From: Pseudomonas fluorescens
GTDB lineage: Bacteria; Pseudomonadota; Gammaproteobacteria; Pseudomonadales; Pseudomonadaceae
Reading direction: 5' to 3'
Length of the DNA: 64,000 bases
NCBI RefSeq assembly: GCF_001708445.1
Contig: NZ_CP015637.1
Location: 6,573,001-6,637,000 of the forward strand
The notes under the pieces were generated by a model. The model searched no databases and was not told the DNA's origin. It saw only the letters and a list, made by a program, of their open reading frames with translations. Positions 18,387-26,862 of this stretch are shown here, piece after piece. Numbering within the stretch: position 1 is the first letter of the stretch; every line of letters starts with the position of its first letter. The position numbers and the translations under genes were made by a program.

Positions 18387-19727
18387 TTAGTCGAGCAGTA
18401 ACACCTTGGCCAGCACGATCTTCGGTCCTTTCATCTTCTTGATGATGATCCGCAAGCCCTCAACCTCCAGCACTTCTTCTTCTTCAGGCACCCGCTTGAG
18501 GGTGTCGTAGACCAGCCCGGCCAAGGTTTCAGCCTCGATGTGGTCCAGGTCGACGCCCAGCAGGCGTTCCACCTTGAACAGCGGCGTATCGCCCCGTACC
18601 AGCAGCTTGCCCGGCTGATAGGCGAGGATACCGCGCTCGGCCTTGCGGTGTTCGTCCTGAATATCGCCTACCAGCACTTCCAGCACGTCTTCCATGGTCA
18701 GGTAGCCGATGACCTTGCCGTCGGCTTCTTCCACCAGGGCGAAATGCGCGCCGCCCTTGCGGAACTGCTCCAGCAACTGTGACAACGGCATGTGCCGCGA
18801 CACACGTTCCAGCGGGCGGGTCAGCTCGGCCAGGTTGAACGACTCGGGGAGGTGGTCCAGGGCCGCCAGTTCCAGCAGCAGGTCCTTGATGTGCAAAAGG
18901 CCGACAAACTCGTTGCGCACCGCGTCATACACGGGGTAACGGCTGAATTTGTGGCGACGGAACAGCGCGAGGATTTCCTTGAGGGGGGCGTTGAAGTCCA
19001 GGGTCACCAGGTCTTCCCGGGAGTTGGCCCAGTCCACCACTTCCAGCTCGCCCATTTCCACGGCCGACGCCAGCACGCGCATGCCCTGGTCGCTGGGGTC
19101 CTGGCCACGGCTGGAGTGCAGGATCAGCTTGAGTTCTTCGCGGCTGTAATGGTGCTCGTGGTGCGGGCCGGGTTCGCCTTGGCCGGCGATGCGCAGGATG
19201 GCGTTGGCGCTGGCGTTGAGCAGGTAGATCGCCGGGTACATGGCCCAGTAGAACAGGTACAGCGGCACGGCGGTCCATAGCGACAGCAACTCGGGTTTGC
19301 GGATCGCCCAGGACTTGGGCGCCAGTTCACCGACCACGATGTGCAGGTAGGAAATCACAAAGAACGCGGCAAAGAACGACACACCCTTGATCACTTCCGG
19401 CGATTCGACGCCCACGGCGCCCAGCAGCGGTTCGAGGATATGCGCAAAGGCCGGCTCACCGACCCAGCCCAGGCCCAGGGAGGCGAGGGTGATACCCAGC
19501 TGGCAGGCCGACAGGTAGGCGTCGAGCTGGCTGTGCACGGTGCGCAGGATCTGTCCGCGCCAGCCGTTGGTATGGGCGATGGCCTCGACCCGGGTGGAGC
19601 GCAATTTGACCATGGCGAACTCCGCTGCAACGAAAAATCCGTTGAGCAGTACCAGGACCAGTGCAAAAAGAATCATGCCGAAGTCGGCGAAGAGTGTGGC
19701 GAGGGTGATACCAGGGGAAGGGTCCAT
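18387..19727 (-). CDS. CNNM/CBS-domain membrane protein (CorC/HlyC family)
   Basis: A 446-residue protein with an N-terminal DUF21/CNNM membrane domain (four segments, starting about residues 8-30 with ALVLVLLNGFFVAAEFAMVKLRSTR), a pair of CBS domains (about residues 215-330, including KFSRYPVYDAVRNEFVGLLHIKD and GKVIGYLTMEDVLEVLVGDI), and a C-terminal CorC/HlyC domain. Such proteins are linked with magnesium and cobalt efflux or homeostasis; older annotations as hemolysins are misleading. I chose the ATG at 19727, because the longer reading would need a TTG without a ribosome site. Confidence 0.88.
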   Translation of the reverse strand: MDPSPGITLATLFADFGMILFALVLVLLNGFFVAAEFAMVKLRSTRVEAIAHTNGWRGQILRTVHSQLDAYLSACQLGITLASLGLGWVGEPAFAHILEPLLGAVGVESPEVIKGVSFFAAFFVISYLHIVVGELAPKSWAIRKPELLSLWTAVPLYLFYWAMYPAIYLLNASANAILRIAGQGEPGPHHEHHYSREELKLILHSSRGQDPSDQGMRVLASAVEMGELEVVDWANSREDLVTLDFNAPLKEILALFRRHKFSRYPVYDAVRNEFVGLLHIKDLLLELAALDHLPESFNLAELTRPLERVSRHMPLSQLLEQFRKGGAHFALVEEADGKVIGYLTMEDVLEVLVGDIQDEHRKAERGILAYQPGKLLVRGDTPLFKVERLLGVDLDHIEAETLAGLVYDTLKRVPEEEEVLEVEGLRIIIKKMKGPKIVLAKVLLLD

Positions 19728-19884
19728 GATGGGGTTTTGCGGGTTCCGTGTGTTCAATTAGGGGTGACAGGAGGGCCTGAAAGGCAGACACAAGTGGGCC
19801 AATGTAGCGGCTGATGGGGCGCTTGCCTAGTGGTTGCTGCCAGGTGGGGTATGGAATGCACTCTCTAAGACAACACCGATCCAC

Positions 19885-19979
19885 TGTGGGAGGTGGCTTG
19901 CCCCCGATGGCGGCGGGTCAGATATGAATGTGCTGCATGACACCCTGCCACCTATATCGGGGGCAAGCCCCTTCCCACA
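19885..19979. repeat. REPIN (GTGGGAGGTGGCTTGCCCCCGAT variant)
   Basis: The arm TGTGGGAGGTGGCTTGCCCC starts at 19885 and the inverse arm ends CCCACA at 19979. One arm has a GGTGG variant in the stem. It lies between the CNNM-type gene start and the phoR stop. Confidence 0.9.
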
Positions 19980-19988
19980 GTATTGGGT

Positions 19989-21311
19989 TTATTCGTCGGG
20001 GCTGAGGACTCGCGAGCGCGCCACCTGAGTCGGCGGAAAATGGCAGGTGAACGTACTGCCATGCCCCAGCACGCTGCTGATCTCCAGCCGCGCGCGATGG
20101 CGCAGCAGCACATGCTTGACGATGGCCAGGCCGAGGCCGGTGCCGCCGGTGTTGGAGTTGCGGCTGGAGTCGACACGGTAGAACCGTTCGGTGAGGCGCG
20201 GCAGGTGCTTGGCATCGATGCCGATGCCGGAGTCCTGCACGCTCAGGTGGGCGCCGTGTTCATCGGCCCACCAGCGGATGCGGATATTGCCCTTGTCCTG
20301 GGTGTATTTCACCGCATTGAACACCAGGTTGGAAAACGCGCTGCGCAATTCGCCTTCGCTGCCTTTGAGCAGGATCGACGGGTCGGCTTCCAGGGTGATC
20401 TGTTGCCCGCGTTGGCCGGACAGGGCCTGGGCGTCGTTCTTGATGGTCTGCAACAGGCTCTGCACCGCGACCGGCTGGTTGTCCGACGGGTAATCGGTGG
20501 CCTCCAGCTTGGCCAGCAACAGCAAGTCGTTGAGCAGGGTTTGCATGCGCGAGCCCTGTTGCTGCATCTGTTGCAGGGCGCGGCTCCAGCGCGGGTTGAT
20601 CTCGTCGACATTGTCCAGCAGCGTCTCCAGGTAGCCGCAGATCACGGTCAATGGGGTACGCAGTTCGTGGGAGACGTTGGCGACGAAGTCCTTGCGCATC
20701 TGCTCCAGCTGGTGGATGCGTGTCACGTCACGCACCAGCATCAGGTGTTCGTTGTTGCCGTAGCGCGTCAGGTACAGCTGGATGCGCACGCGGTCGTTGG
20801 TGGGCGAGGGGATTTCCAGGGCTTCTTCGTAGTTCTCCTGTTCGAAGTACTCCTTGAAGCGCGGGTGGCGCACCAGGTTGGTCACCGGCTGGCCGCTGTC
20901 CTGGGGCGTCTTGAGGCCCAGCAGGGTCTCGGCGGCGCGGTTCCACCATTCCAGGTTGCCATCGCTGTCGAGCATGATCACCGCGTCCTTGAGCGCGGCG
21001 GTGGACTCCTGTACCCGGTCGATCACCGCTTGCAGGCGCCCGCGGACGCGTTGGTCGCGGCGTTGCAGGTGGTAGATGCTGTCGAACACCTCGCCCCACA
21101 GGCCGTAGCCGTCGGGTGGTGCTTCATCGGGTTTGTGCTGGCGCAACCATTCATGCAGGCGCAGCAATTGCTTGAGCGTCCAGCCCAGGTACAGGCCGAT
21201 GCCAACAGCCAGGCTCCAGCCGTATTGACCGCTGACCAGGCCCACCAGCAGGCAGCCGGTGATCAACAGAAGCATGTGGCGGATCAGGGTGCCATGCCAG
21301 TTTTGATTCAC
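19989..21311 (-). CDS. phoR: Phosphate regulon sensor histidine kinase
   Basis: PhoR senses phosphate status through PhoU/Pst and phosphorylates PhoB. The 440-residue protein has two N-terminal membrane segments (about 12-28 and 30-46), a DUF3329-type linker, a PAS domain (about 97-200), a HisKA domain with phospho-acceptor H215 in NVSHELRTPL, and a HATPase domain whose G box reads GTGLGLAIVKHV. The frame starts at a GTG (21311) with AAGGA about 11 bases upstream; an ATG 12 codons later would remove part of the first membrane segment. It lies downstream of phoB on the same strand in an operon. Confidence 0.95.
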   Translation of the reverse strand: MNQNWHGTLIRHMLLLITGCLLVGLVSGQYGWSLAVGIGLYLGWTLKQLLRLHEWLRQHKPDEAPPDGYGLWGEVFDSIYHLQRRDQRVRGRLQAVIDRVQESTAALKDAVIMLDSDGNLEWWNRAAETLLGLKTPQDSGQPVTNLVRHPRFKEYFEQENYEEALEIPSPTNDRVRIQLYLTRYGNNEHLMLVRDVTRIHQLEQMRKDFVANVSHELRTPLTVICGYLETLLDNVDEINPRWSRALQQMQQQGSRMQTLLNDLLLLAKLEATDYPSDNQPVAVQSLLQTIKNDAQALSGQRGQQITLEADPSILLKGSEGELRSAFSNLVFNAVKYTQDKGNIRIRWWADEHGAHLSVQDSGIGIDAKHLPRLTERFYRVDSSRNSNTGGTGLGLAIVKHVLLRHRARLEISSVLGHGSTFTCHFPPTQVARSRVLSPDE

Positions 21312-21369
21312 TTGAACATGCGTCCTTGTCAGCTGTTAAGTCAGACTCTTAAATCAGGAAGTGGCTGGC

Positions 21370-22059
21370 TCAGCCCTTGGTGGAAAACCGATAGCCGGTG
21401 CCGCGCACGGTTTGTACCAGATTCTCGTAAGCGTCGCCCAAGGCTTTGCGCAGGCGACGGATGTGCACGTCCACGGTGCGCTCTTCCACATACACGTTGC
21501 CGCCCCACACCTGGTCCAGCAATTGGCCACGGGTGTAGGCGCGCTCCTGGTGGGTCATGAAAAATTGCAGCAGGCGGTATTCGGTCGGGCCCATCTCGGC
21601 AGGCTTGCCGTCGATGGTCACGCGGTGGCTGATCGGGTCCAGCAGCAGGCCGCCCACTTCGATCGGTGCTTCGCCATCGGTAGGACCGGCACGGCGCAGT
21701 ACCGCTTTCAGACGAGCGACCAGCTCCCGTGGGGAAAATGGCTTGGTGATGTAGTCGTCGGCGCCGACTTCCAGGCCCTGGATCTTGTTGTCCTCTTCGC
21801 CCTTGGCGGTGAGCATGATGATCGGGATATCCCCGGTCAGCTCATCACGCTTGAGGCGGCGGGCCAGTTCGATACCGGAGGTGCCCGGCAGCATCCAGTC
21901 CAGCAGGATCAGGTCCGGCTTGCGGTCGACGATGATGGCATGGGCCTGCTGGGAGTTTTCCGCCTCCAGGCAGTCATAGCCGGCCATTTCCAACGCAACG
22001 GCGATCATCTCGCGAATGGGCGCTTCGTCGTCAACGATCAGAATGCTCCTGCCAACCAT
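21370..22059 (-). CDS. phoB: Phosphate regulon response regulator
   Basis: PhoB is the OmpR-type activator of the Pho regulon. The 229-residue protein has a receiver domain (acidic pocket D10/D11, phospho-acceptor D54 in [10 protein letters not shown]) and a winged-helix C-terminal domain, with the recognition region [14 protein letters not shown] and the closing GTGYRFS. Phospho-PhoB binds tandem Pho boxes such as those seen here before pstS, pstC and phoB itself. The ATG at 22059 opens [18 protein letters not shown]. phoR follows 58 bases downstream. Confidence 0.97.
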   Translation of the reverse strand: MVGRSILIVDDEAPIREMIAVALEMAGYDCLEAENSQQAHAIIVDRKPDLILLDWMLPGTSGIELARRLKRDELTGDIPIIMLTAKGEEDNKIQGLEVGADDYITKPFSPRELVARLKAVLRRAGPTDGEAPIEVGGLLLDPISHRVTIDGKPAEMGPTEYRLLQFFMTHQERAYTRGQLLDQVWGGNVYVEERTVDVHIRRLRKALGDAYENLVQTVRGTGYRFSTKG

Positions 22060-22072
22060 GCCTAAAATCCTC

Positions 22073-22106
22073 TTGTCATTTAACTGTCTTGCGCCGCATT
22101 AGATAA
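22073..22106 (+). promoter_or_regulatory. Candidate rightward Pho box facing the phoB promoter
   Basis: TTGTCATTTAACTGTCTT (22073-22090) has the Pho-box 7-4-7 layout on the plus strand. It is followed by TTAGATAA (22099-22106) as a possible -10 directed towards the exported protein gene at 22214. It lies inside the predicted phoB leader, so the two promoters would face each other and share the central A/T-rich element. Confidence 0.55.
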
Positions 22107-22131
22107 CGGAATTATTGCAGTCGTGTGACAG
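22097..22131 (-). promoter_or_regulatory. Pho box and -10 of the phoB promoter
   Basis: On the minus strand CTGTCACACGACTGCAAT (22131 to 22114) is a Pho box with half sites 11 bases apart. About eight bases further is TATCTAAT as -10, 70-odd bases before the phoB start. It fits the established autoregulation of phoB. Confidence 0.75.
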
Positions 22132-22213
22132 TAATTTAGCCGCTTGGGCAATTCCCGCCCGTGTGGACTACGCTTTGAGTCCGAATCCTGACAACCACAA
22201 AAGGAAGGTTCCG

Positions 22214-22594
22214 ATGACTTACAGTACTTTTTCCTGGAAAGCCTTGCTGGTAACGGTGGCGTTGACGCTGCCGACCCTGGCGTTTGCCGCAGAGCCGGCG
22301 ATGACGAAAGATGGGGTGTTGGTGGATCACAAAGGCATGACGCTCTACACCTTCGCCAAGGATGCCGATGGCAAGTCCATGTGTAACGACAAGTGCGCTG
22401 CCAACTGGCCGCCGGTGATGGCCGAATCCACCGACAAGCCCATGGGCAAGTGGACCGTCATCACCCGAGACGATCAAAAGAGCCAATGGGCCTACAGCGG
22501 CAAGCCCCTCTATACCTTCGTCATGGACAAAAAGGCCGGTGACATGACCGGCGACGGCAAAATGGACGGGGCCTGGAAAGTCGCCAAGCCCTGA
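22214..22594 (+). CDS. Exported COG4315-type protein (secreted-repeat family)
   Basis: A 126-residue protein with a signal peptide (about 26 residues, ending LAFAA) followed by two copies of the secreted-repeat pattern seen in COG4315 proteins: GMTLYTFAKDADGKSMCNDKC and GKPLYTFVMDKKAGDMTGDG. Each holds a YTF-x-x-D core, with a Cys pair and WPPV between them. The family is periplasmic or surface-exposed and has no proven function. The ATG at 22214 has AAAGGAAGG upstream; the longer frame lacks a signal sequence. It is divergent from phoB and may be under a Pho box at 22073-22090, so phosphate-starvation induction is possible but untested. Confidence 0.85.
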   Translation: MTYSTFSWKALLVTVALTLPTLAFAAEPAMTKDGVLVDHKGMTLYTFAKDADGKSMCNDKCAANWPPVMAESTDKPMGKWTVITRDDQKSQWAYSGKPLYTFVMDKKAGDMTGDGKMDGAWKVAKP

Positions 22595-22614
22595 TCCTGC
22601 TTCGTGGCTAAAAC

Positions 22615-22686
22615 ATCGCGGGTAGGCCCGCTCCCACCTTTTGATGTGTGAATACATTCAAACGTGGGAGGGGGCTTGCCCCCGAT
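22615..22686. repeat. Two single REP palindromes in tail-to-tail order
   Basis: ATCGCGGGTAGGCCCGCTCC (about 22615-22636) and GTGGGAGGGGGCTTGCCCCC (22664-22686) are REP elements of two different sequence types pointing away from each other, unlike a true REPIN. They lie between the convergent COG4315-type gene and ubiA. Confidence 0.75.
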
Positions 22687-22713
22687 GAGGCCCGACCAGA
22701 CACTGCAAACACC

Positions 22714-23604
22714 TCAGCGAAACGCGTAATCCGCCACAATCCCGACAAAAATCGCCAACCCGGCCCAGTGGTTGTGCAAAAACGCCTTGAAGCATTTCAT
22801 CCGGTCCCTGTCGCGGGTGTACCAGAACTCCCAGGCAAAGCAGCCTGCCGCCGCCAGCAACCCCAGGTGGAACCAGCCCCCCAGCTCAAACCTTGCGCCG
22901 GCCAGCAACAGGCACAGCAGCGCCAGGCCTTGCAGGGTCAGGATGATCACCCGGTCAGCATCGCCGAACAGAATGGCCGTGGATTTGACGCCGATCTTCA
23001 GGTCGTCATCGCGGTCGGTCATTGCGTAATAGGTGTCGTAGCCCACCGTCCACAGCAGGTTGGCTATATACAGCAGCCAGGCGGTGGCGGGCAGGTGGCC
23101 GGTTTCGGCGGTGAACGCCATCGGCATGCCCCAGGAAAACGCCGCGCCCAACACCACCTGGGGATAATAGGTGTAGCGCTTCATGAACGGGTAGCTGGCC
23201 GCCAGTGCCAGGCCGCCCAGCGACAACCAGATGGTTGTGGCGTTGGTCAGCAGTACCAGCAGGAAGCTGATCAGCATCAGTACCGCAAAGAACACCAGGG
23301 CCTCTTTTGAACTGATCTTGCCGCTGGCCAGCGGGCGTTGCGCGGTGCGCTTCACATGGCCGTCGACCTTGCGGTCGGCCCAGTCGTTGATCACGCAACC
23401 GCCGGCGCGGGTCAGCACCACACCCAATACGAAAATCACGATGTTGAGGAGGGCCGGCGAGCCCTTGCCGGCGATCCACAGCGCCCACAGCGTCGGCCAC
23501 AGCAACAGGTAGATGCCGATGGGCTTGTCCATGCGGGTCAACTGAATGAAATCCCAGGCCCTGGGGTTCAGGCGGTTCAAGGATTTGAGCAGACGTTGAT
23601 ACAT
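22714..23604 (-). CDS. ubiA: 4-hydroxybenzoate octaprenyltransferase
   Basis: UbiA attaches the polyprenyl tail to 4-hydroxybenzoate at the inner membrane, the second committed step of ubiquinone synthesis. The 296-residue, multi-segment protein has both aspartate-rich prenyl-diphosphate/Mg sites: [15 protein letters not shown] (about residues 73-87) and [20 protein letters not shown] (about 194-213). The ATG at 23604 overlaps the ubiC stop by one base (TGATG), so the two are translationally coupled. A frame extension of two codons upstream is unnecessary. Confidence 0.96.
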   Translation of the reverse strand: MYQRLLKSLNRLNPRAWDFIQLTRMDKPIGIYLLLWPTLWALWIAGKGSPALLNIVIFVLGVVLTRAGGCVINDWADRKVDGHVKRTAQRPLASGKISSKEALVFFAVLMLISFLLVLLTNATTIWLSLGGLALAASYPFMKRYTYYPQVVLGAAFSWGMPMAFTAETGHLPATAWLLYIANLLWTVGYDTYYAMTDRDDDLKIGVKSTAILFGDADRVIILTLQGLALLCLLLAGARFELGGWFHLGLLAAAGCFAWEFWYTRDRDRMKCFKAFLHNHWAGLAIFVGIVADYAFR

Positions 23605-24167
23605 CAGCAATTCTCCGGATGGTCATGCAGCGCGTGCCAGAAACTCGGCAGGAAGACTTCCGCCACCAGCACGCTCAGCGGCCCACGATCAAAGCGTGAG
23701 CGGCGTGCCCACAGCCCGTCGGCCTGGTCCGTGGTGGGCAGCCATTGGCGAGGGTAACGGCACACCTCGATGGCTTGGCGGGTGAACGCGTGATCGCAAA
23801 ACAGCAATTCGCCCAGGGAGCGGCTGCCCAATTCGTCCATATGCAAGCCGTCGCCCTGCAATGCGCTGCGCGCCGCCACACTGCGGGCAAATACCCACGG
23901 TTGGCCATGCCCGCGCAAATACACCTCGCGCACCCAACCGATACTGGCCGGGGGCATGTGCAGCGCCGCGCATTCATCATCGCGCAGCGGCTGCCAGCCT
24001 TCGAACAGCGGCGTCACGCTGAAGCCATCGTTGGACAGCCACGTCAGCCGGCGCGTCAGCGAGCCTTCGTCGAACAGCCAGTCGAGGGTCACGGGCGCGG
24101 GCGCAGGGGTCAGAAGGCTCTGGGTCAGCCATTGGCAAACATCGGGAAGGGCGATTGAGTGCGGCAC
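23604..24167 (-). CDS. ubiC: Chorismate lyase
   Basis: UbiC removes pyruvate from chorismate to give 4-hydroxybenzoate, the substrate of UbiA encoded next. The 187-residue cytoplasmic protein has the family features [37 protein letters not shown] (substrate-binding Arg and Gly) and [10 protein letters not shown] with the catalytic/product-binding Glu region. The frame begins at a GTG (24167); no ATG lies near the N-terminus. It forms a two-gene operon with ubiA. Confidence 0.93.
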   Translation of the reverse strand: MPHSIALPDVCQWLTQSLLTPAPAPVTLDWLFDEGSLTRRLTWLSNDGFSVTPLFEGWQPLRDDECAALHMPPASIGWVREVYLRGHGQPWVFARSVAARSALQGDGLHMDELGSRSLGELLFCDHAFTRQAIEVCRYPRQWLPTTDQADGLWARRSRFDRGPLSVLVAEVFLPSFWHALHDHPENC

Positions 24168-24364
24168 GGTGAGTCAGTATTGGCAGCAAAAGAGGCGGCG
24201 AGCTTACCATGGCGTCCTGACCTTTTGCCGGGCCGAGCCAGCGCCTTGCGTCGATCGAGCTTGCATCTCCCGGCCCCGATCAGTACAAAACGCCCTGAGC
24301 CGCGCGGCAACGCTGGATCCATCGACCGCCGGCCAACCTGCCTGGACCCTGAGGAAGCAAGTAA

Positions 24365-24532
24365 ATGAAGAAGTGGCAATGTGTAGTCTGCGGCCTGATC
24401 TATGACGAAAAAGACGGCTGGCCGGATGATGGTATCGCTCCGGGCACCCTGTGGCAGGACGTCCCGGAAGACTGGCTGTGCCCGGACTGCGGCGTCGGCA
24501 AGATGGATTTCGAAATGATCGAAATCGGCTAA
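24365..24532 (+). CDS. rubA: Rubredoxin
   Basis: A 55-residue iron protein. Two CxxC knuckles, CVVCG (first Cys at residue 6) and CPDCG (near residue 39), hold one Fe(Cys)4 centre, and the aromatic/acidic surface [12 protein letters not shown] and PEDWLCPDC is typical. It starts at the ATG 24365 with GAGGAAG upstream. Rubredoxins pass electrons from a rubredoxin reductase, here encoded 36 bases downstream, to alkane hydroxylases or to oxidative-stress enzymes. No alkane hydroxylase gene is in the window, so the acceptor is unknown. Confidence 0.96.
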   Translation: MKKWQCVVCGLIYDEKDGWPDDGIAPGTLWQDVPEDWLCPDCGVGKMDFEMIEIG

Positions 24533-24568
24533 TTTTCAGTTTCAGAACCGTACTACAAGGAGAAAGGA

Positions 24569-25717
24569 ATGAACGCACCTGTCGTGATCATCGGCACAGG
24601 ATTGGCCGGCTACAACGTGGCCCGGGAGTTTCGCAAGCTCGACAGCGAGACCCCATTGCTGCTGATCACCGCGGATGACGGGCGCTCCTACTCCAAGCCC
24701 ATGCTCTCCACTGGCTTTGGCAAGAACAAGGACGCCGATGGCCTGAGCATGGCTGAACCGGGCGCGATGGCCGAGCAACTCAAGGCTGAAGTGCGCACCC
24801 ACACACGCATCACTGGCATCGACCCAGGTCACAAGCGCCTGTGGATTGGCGAGGAAGCCGTGGCCTATCGCGACCTGGTCCTGGCCTGGGGCGCAGAAAC
24901 CGTGCGGGTGCCGGTGGAAGGCGATGCATCCGAGCTGATTTTCCCCATCAACGACCTTGAAGATTACGCACGCTTTCGCACTGCGGCCGCCGGCAAGCGC
25001 CGCGTACTGCTGCTGGGCGCGGGCCTGATCGGCTGCGAATTCGCCAATGACCTGATCCTCGGCGGCTATGAAATCGACCTGGTCGCGCCCTGTGAGCAAG
25101 TCATGCCGACCCTGTTGCACCCCGCGGCGGCAGCGGCAGTGCAGGCGGGGCTGGAAGGCCTGGGGGCGCGTTTCCACCTGGGCCCGGTGCTCAATCGCCT
25201 GCAACGCACGGCAGACGGGCTTGAAGCCCACTTGTCCGACGGCGAGGTGGTCGCCTGTGACCTGGTGGTGTCAGCCATCGGCCTGCGCCCGCGCATCGAC
25301 CTGGCGGCTGCCGCCGGCCTGCAAACCAACCGCGGGATCATGGTGGATCGCCACCTCAAGACCTCCCACGCCAATATCTACGCCCTGGGCGACTGCGCCG
25401 AAGTCGACGGCTTGAACCTGCTCTACGTCATGCCCCTGATGACCTGTGCCCGCGCCCTGGCCCAGACCCTGGCCGGCAACGCCACCGCCGTCAGTTACGG
25501 CCCGATGCCCGTCACCGTGAAGACCCCGGTCTGCCCGCTGGTGGTTTCGCCACCGCCACGGGGCGCCGAAGGGGTCTGGAGCGTCGAAGGCCAGGGCGCC
25601 GACATCAAGGCCCTGTGCCGCGACGCCAGCGGCCGCCTGCTGGGTTATGCGCTGACCGGCAGCGCCGTGATGGAAAAACTCGCCCTCAACAAAGAACTTC
25701 CGCCGTTGCTGGCGTAA
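24569..25717 (+). CDS. rubB: Rubredoxin-NAD(+) reductase
   Basis: A 382-residue FAD-dependent pyridine nucleotide-disulfide reductase-type enzyme that moves electrons from NADH to rubredoxin. The N-terminal FAD-binding [13 protein letters not shown] (residues about 8-20), the NAD-binding [16 protein letters not shown] (around 148-163) and the second FAD motif [10 protein letters not shown] (about 269-278) are all intact, and the C-terminal domain fits rubredoxin docking. The ATG at 24569 is preceded by AAGGAGAAAGG. The gene follows rubredoxin directly, which supports the specific call over a generic ferredoxin reductase. Confidence 0.93.
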   Translation: MNAPVVIIGTGLAGYNVAREFRKLDSETPLLLITADDGRSYSKPMLSTGFGKNKDADGLSMAEPGAMAEQLKAEVRTHTRITGIDPGHKRLWIGEEAVAYRDLVLAWGAETVRVPVEGDASELIFPINDLEDYARFRTAAAGKRRVLLLGAGLIGCEFANDLILGGYEIDLVAPCEQVMPTLLHPAAAAAVQAGLEGLGARFHLGPVLNRLQRTADGLEAHLSDGEVVACDLVVSAIGLRPRIDLAAAAGLQTNRGIMVDRHLKTSHANIYALGDCAEVDGLNLLYVMPLMTCARALAQTLAGNATAVSYGPMPVTVKTPVCPLVVSPPPRGAEGVWSVEGQGADIKALCRDASGRLLGYALTGSAVMEKLALNKELPPLLA

Positions 25718-25908
25718 ATACCGGTCGTTCTGTCGGAATAAGCACATTTTTTACCCTAGAAAGGTCGCCGCGAGACTGGCGCGGCGTACGAGGGCATGCC
25801 ATCCTCACTCCCGTCTGCCGCAGAGTAGAGCCTGCGGCGCTTTGGGCGCTGCTCCACAGACGAGCAGCACGGACATAACAACAAAAAACCGTCAAAGAGG
25901 CTTCATTT

Positions 25909-26184
25909 ATGCGTAAACCAGAACTCGCAGCCGCCATCGCTGAAAAAGCGGATCTCACCAAAGAACAGGCCAACCGCGTCCTCAACGCCGTTCTCGAAGA
26001 AATCACCGGCGCCCTGCACCGCAAGGACAGCGTCACCCTGGTTGGTTTCGGCACCTTCCTGCAACGCCACCGTGGCGCCCGCACCGGCAAAAACCCGCAA
26101 ACCGGTGAGCCTGTGAAAATCAAGGCGAGCAACACCGTTGCGTTCAAGCCGGGTAAATCGCTTAAAGACACCGTCAACGCGTAA
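25909..26184 (+). CDS. HU-family DNA-binding protein
   Basis: A 91-residue nucleoid protein of the HU/IHF fold. Its opening MRKPELAAAIAEKADLTKEQ and the DNA-binding arm GFGTFLQRHRGARTGKNPQTGEPVKIKASN match the HU consensus (the usual GRNPxTG is GKNPQTG here). HU dimers bend DNA without strong sequence preference. This is a minor HU paralogue located beside the rubredoxin genes, an order seen in other pseudomonads. A GTCAAAGAGG ribosome site precedes the ATG and a strong hairpin follows. Confidence 0.93.
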   Translation: MRKPELAAAIAEKADLTKEQANRVLNAVLEEITGALHRKDSVTLVGFGTFLQRHRGARTGKNPQTGEPVKIKASNTVAFKPGKSLKDTVNA

Positions 26185-26216
26185 GCAGTGCCGTCTCGAC
26201 AGGGGGCGGGGTGGTA

Positions 26217-26257
26217 GGAAAAATGGGCACGCCGACTGGGTCGGGTGCCCATTTTTT
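26217..26257. terminator. Bidirectional terminator between the HU gene and the rhs immunity gene
   Basis: AAAAATGGGCAC (about 26219-26230) pairs with GTGCCCATTTTT (26245-26256). With an A-run on the left and a T-run on the right, it can terminate transcription from both sides. It marks the right boundary of the HU gene and the end of the leftward T6SS effector unit. Confidence 0.9.
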
Positions 26258-26311
26258 GTGGACGGATATTGTGTGGTGGGGCAGCCAACCCCCTGTTTTT
26301 TGATCTTTATC

Positions 26312-26845
26312 TTAACTAATCAAAAAGTCATGGTGGCTGGTGATAGTGACCGGTCTGTTTTTCAGCAGATCGTTAATGATCGAGTGCTGAGCGTCGAATT
26401 CTTCCTTTAGCGTACGCTCCCAGACGGGGTCATCTTCTGTTTGCGCGTAGTGATCAATCAGATTAATGATCACCTCAAGGGCGTAGGCAAGGTTCTCCGT
26501 GTCGGTTGCGCTGTTAAGTGCAGAATTGAAACCCGCCAACGAATAGGTTTCGTGTGCCTCGGGTTCCTCATAGTTGGCAGCATACTCATCCATTGTGTCC
26601 AGCAGGTGTTGAAGTTTGTGCTGATAGGACGAGATGTTGCCTTGAAGAATAGAATCAACAATAGTTTCTTTGCTGTCGCTGATACCCAGTTTTTGCTGAA
26701 TAACAGTCAGGGTATTTGGCAAGCTGAATAAGCCATTGACACACCAGGCCGATAAAAAAATAGTTTGCTTATCGGACAAATTTTTAAGGCTGTTCTGAAT
26801 GAAGGCCTGATAGTTGTCTATCTCGTCGACGATATTAAACATCAT
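26312..26845 (-). CDS. Putative immunity protein for the upstream Rhs deaminase-like toxin
   Basis: A 177-residue, mainly alpha-helical, acidic cytoplasmic protein beginning MMFNIVDEIDNYQAFIQ. It starts 17 bases after the rhs stop, the standard place for a cognate immunity gene. The C-terminal pattern (AYALEVIINLIDHYAQTEDD, then VWERTLKEEFDAQHSIINDL) loosely recalls the YjaG/DUF416 family, but I would not assign it without a profile search. Its base composition is visibly more A/T-rich than the flanking HU and Rhs-core genes, which suggests it moved together with the toxin tip. The start at 26845 (ATGATG) has a CAGGAC ribosome site. Confidence 0.7.
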   Translation of the reverse strand: MMFNIVDEIDNYQAFIQNSLKNLSDKQTIFLSAWCVNGLFSLPNTLTVIQQKLGISDSKETIVDSILQGNISSYQHKLQHLLDTMDEYAANYEEPEAHETYSLAGFNSALNSATDTENLAYALEVIINLIDHYAQTEDDPVWERTLKEEFDAQHSIINDLLKNRPVTITSHHDFLIS

Positions 26846-26862
26846 GATTGTCCTGTAAGTTT

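Noticed and set aside
18387..19727. Reading the CNNM/CBS protein as a hemolysin
   Set aside because: The name is an old annotation carry-over; the domain set (DUF21, two CBS, CorC/HlyC) points to metal-ion homeostasis.
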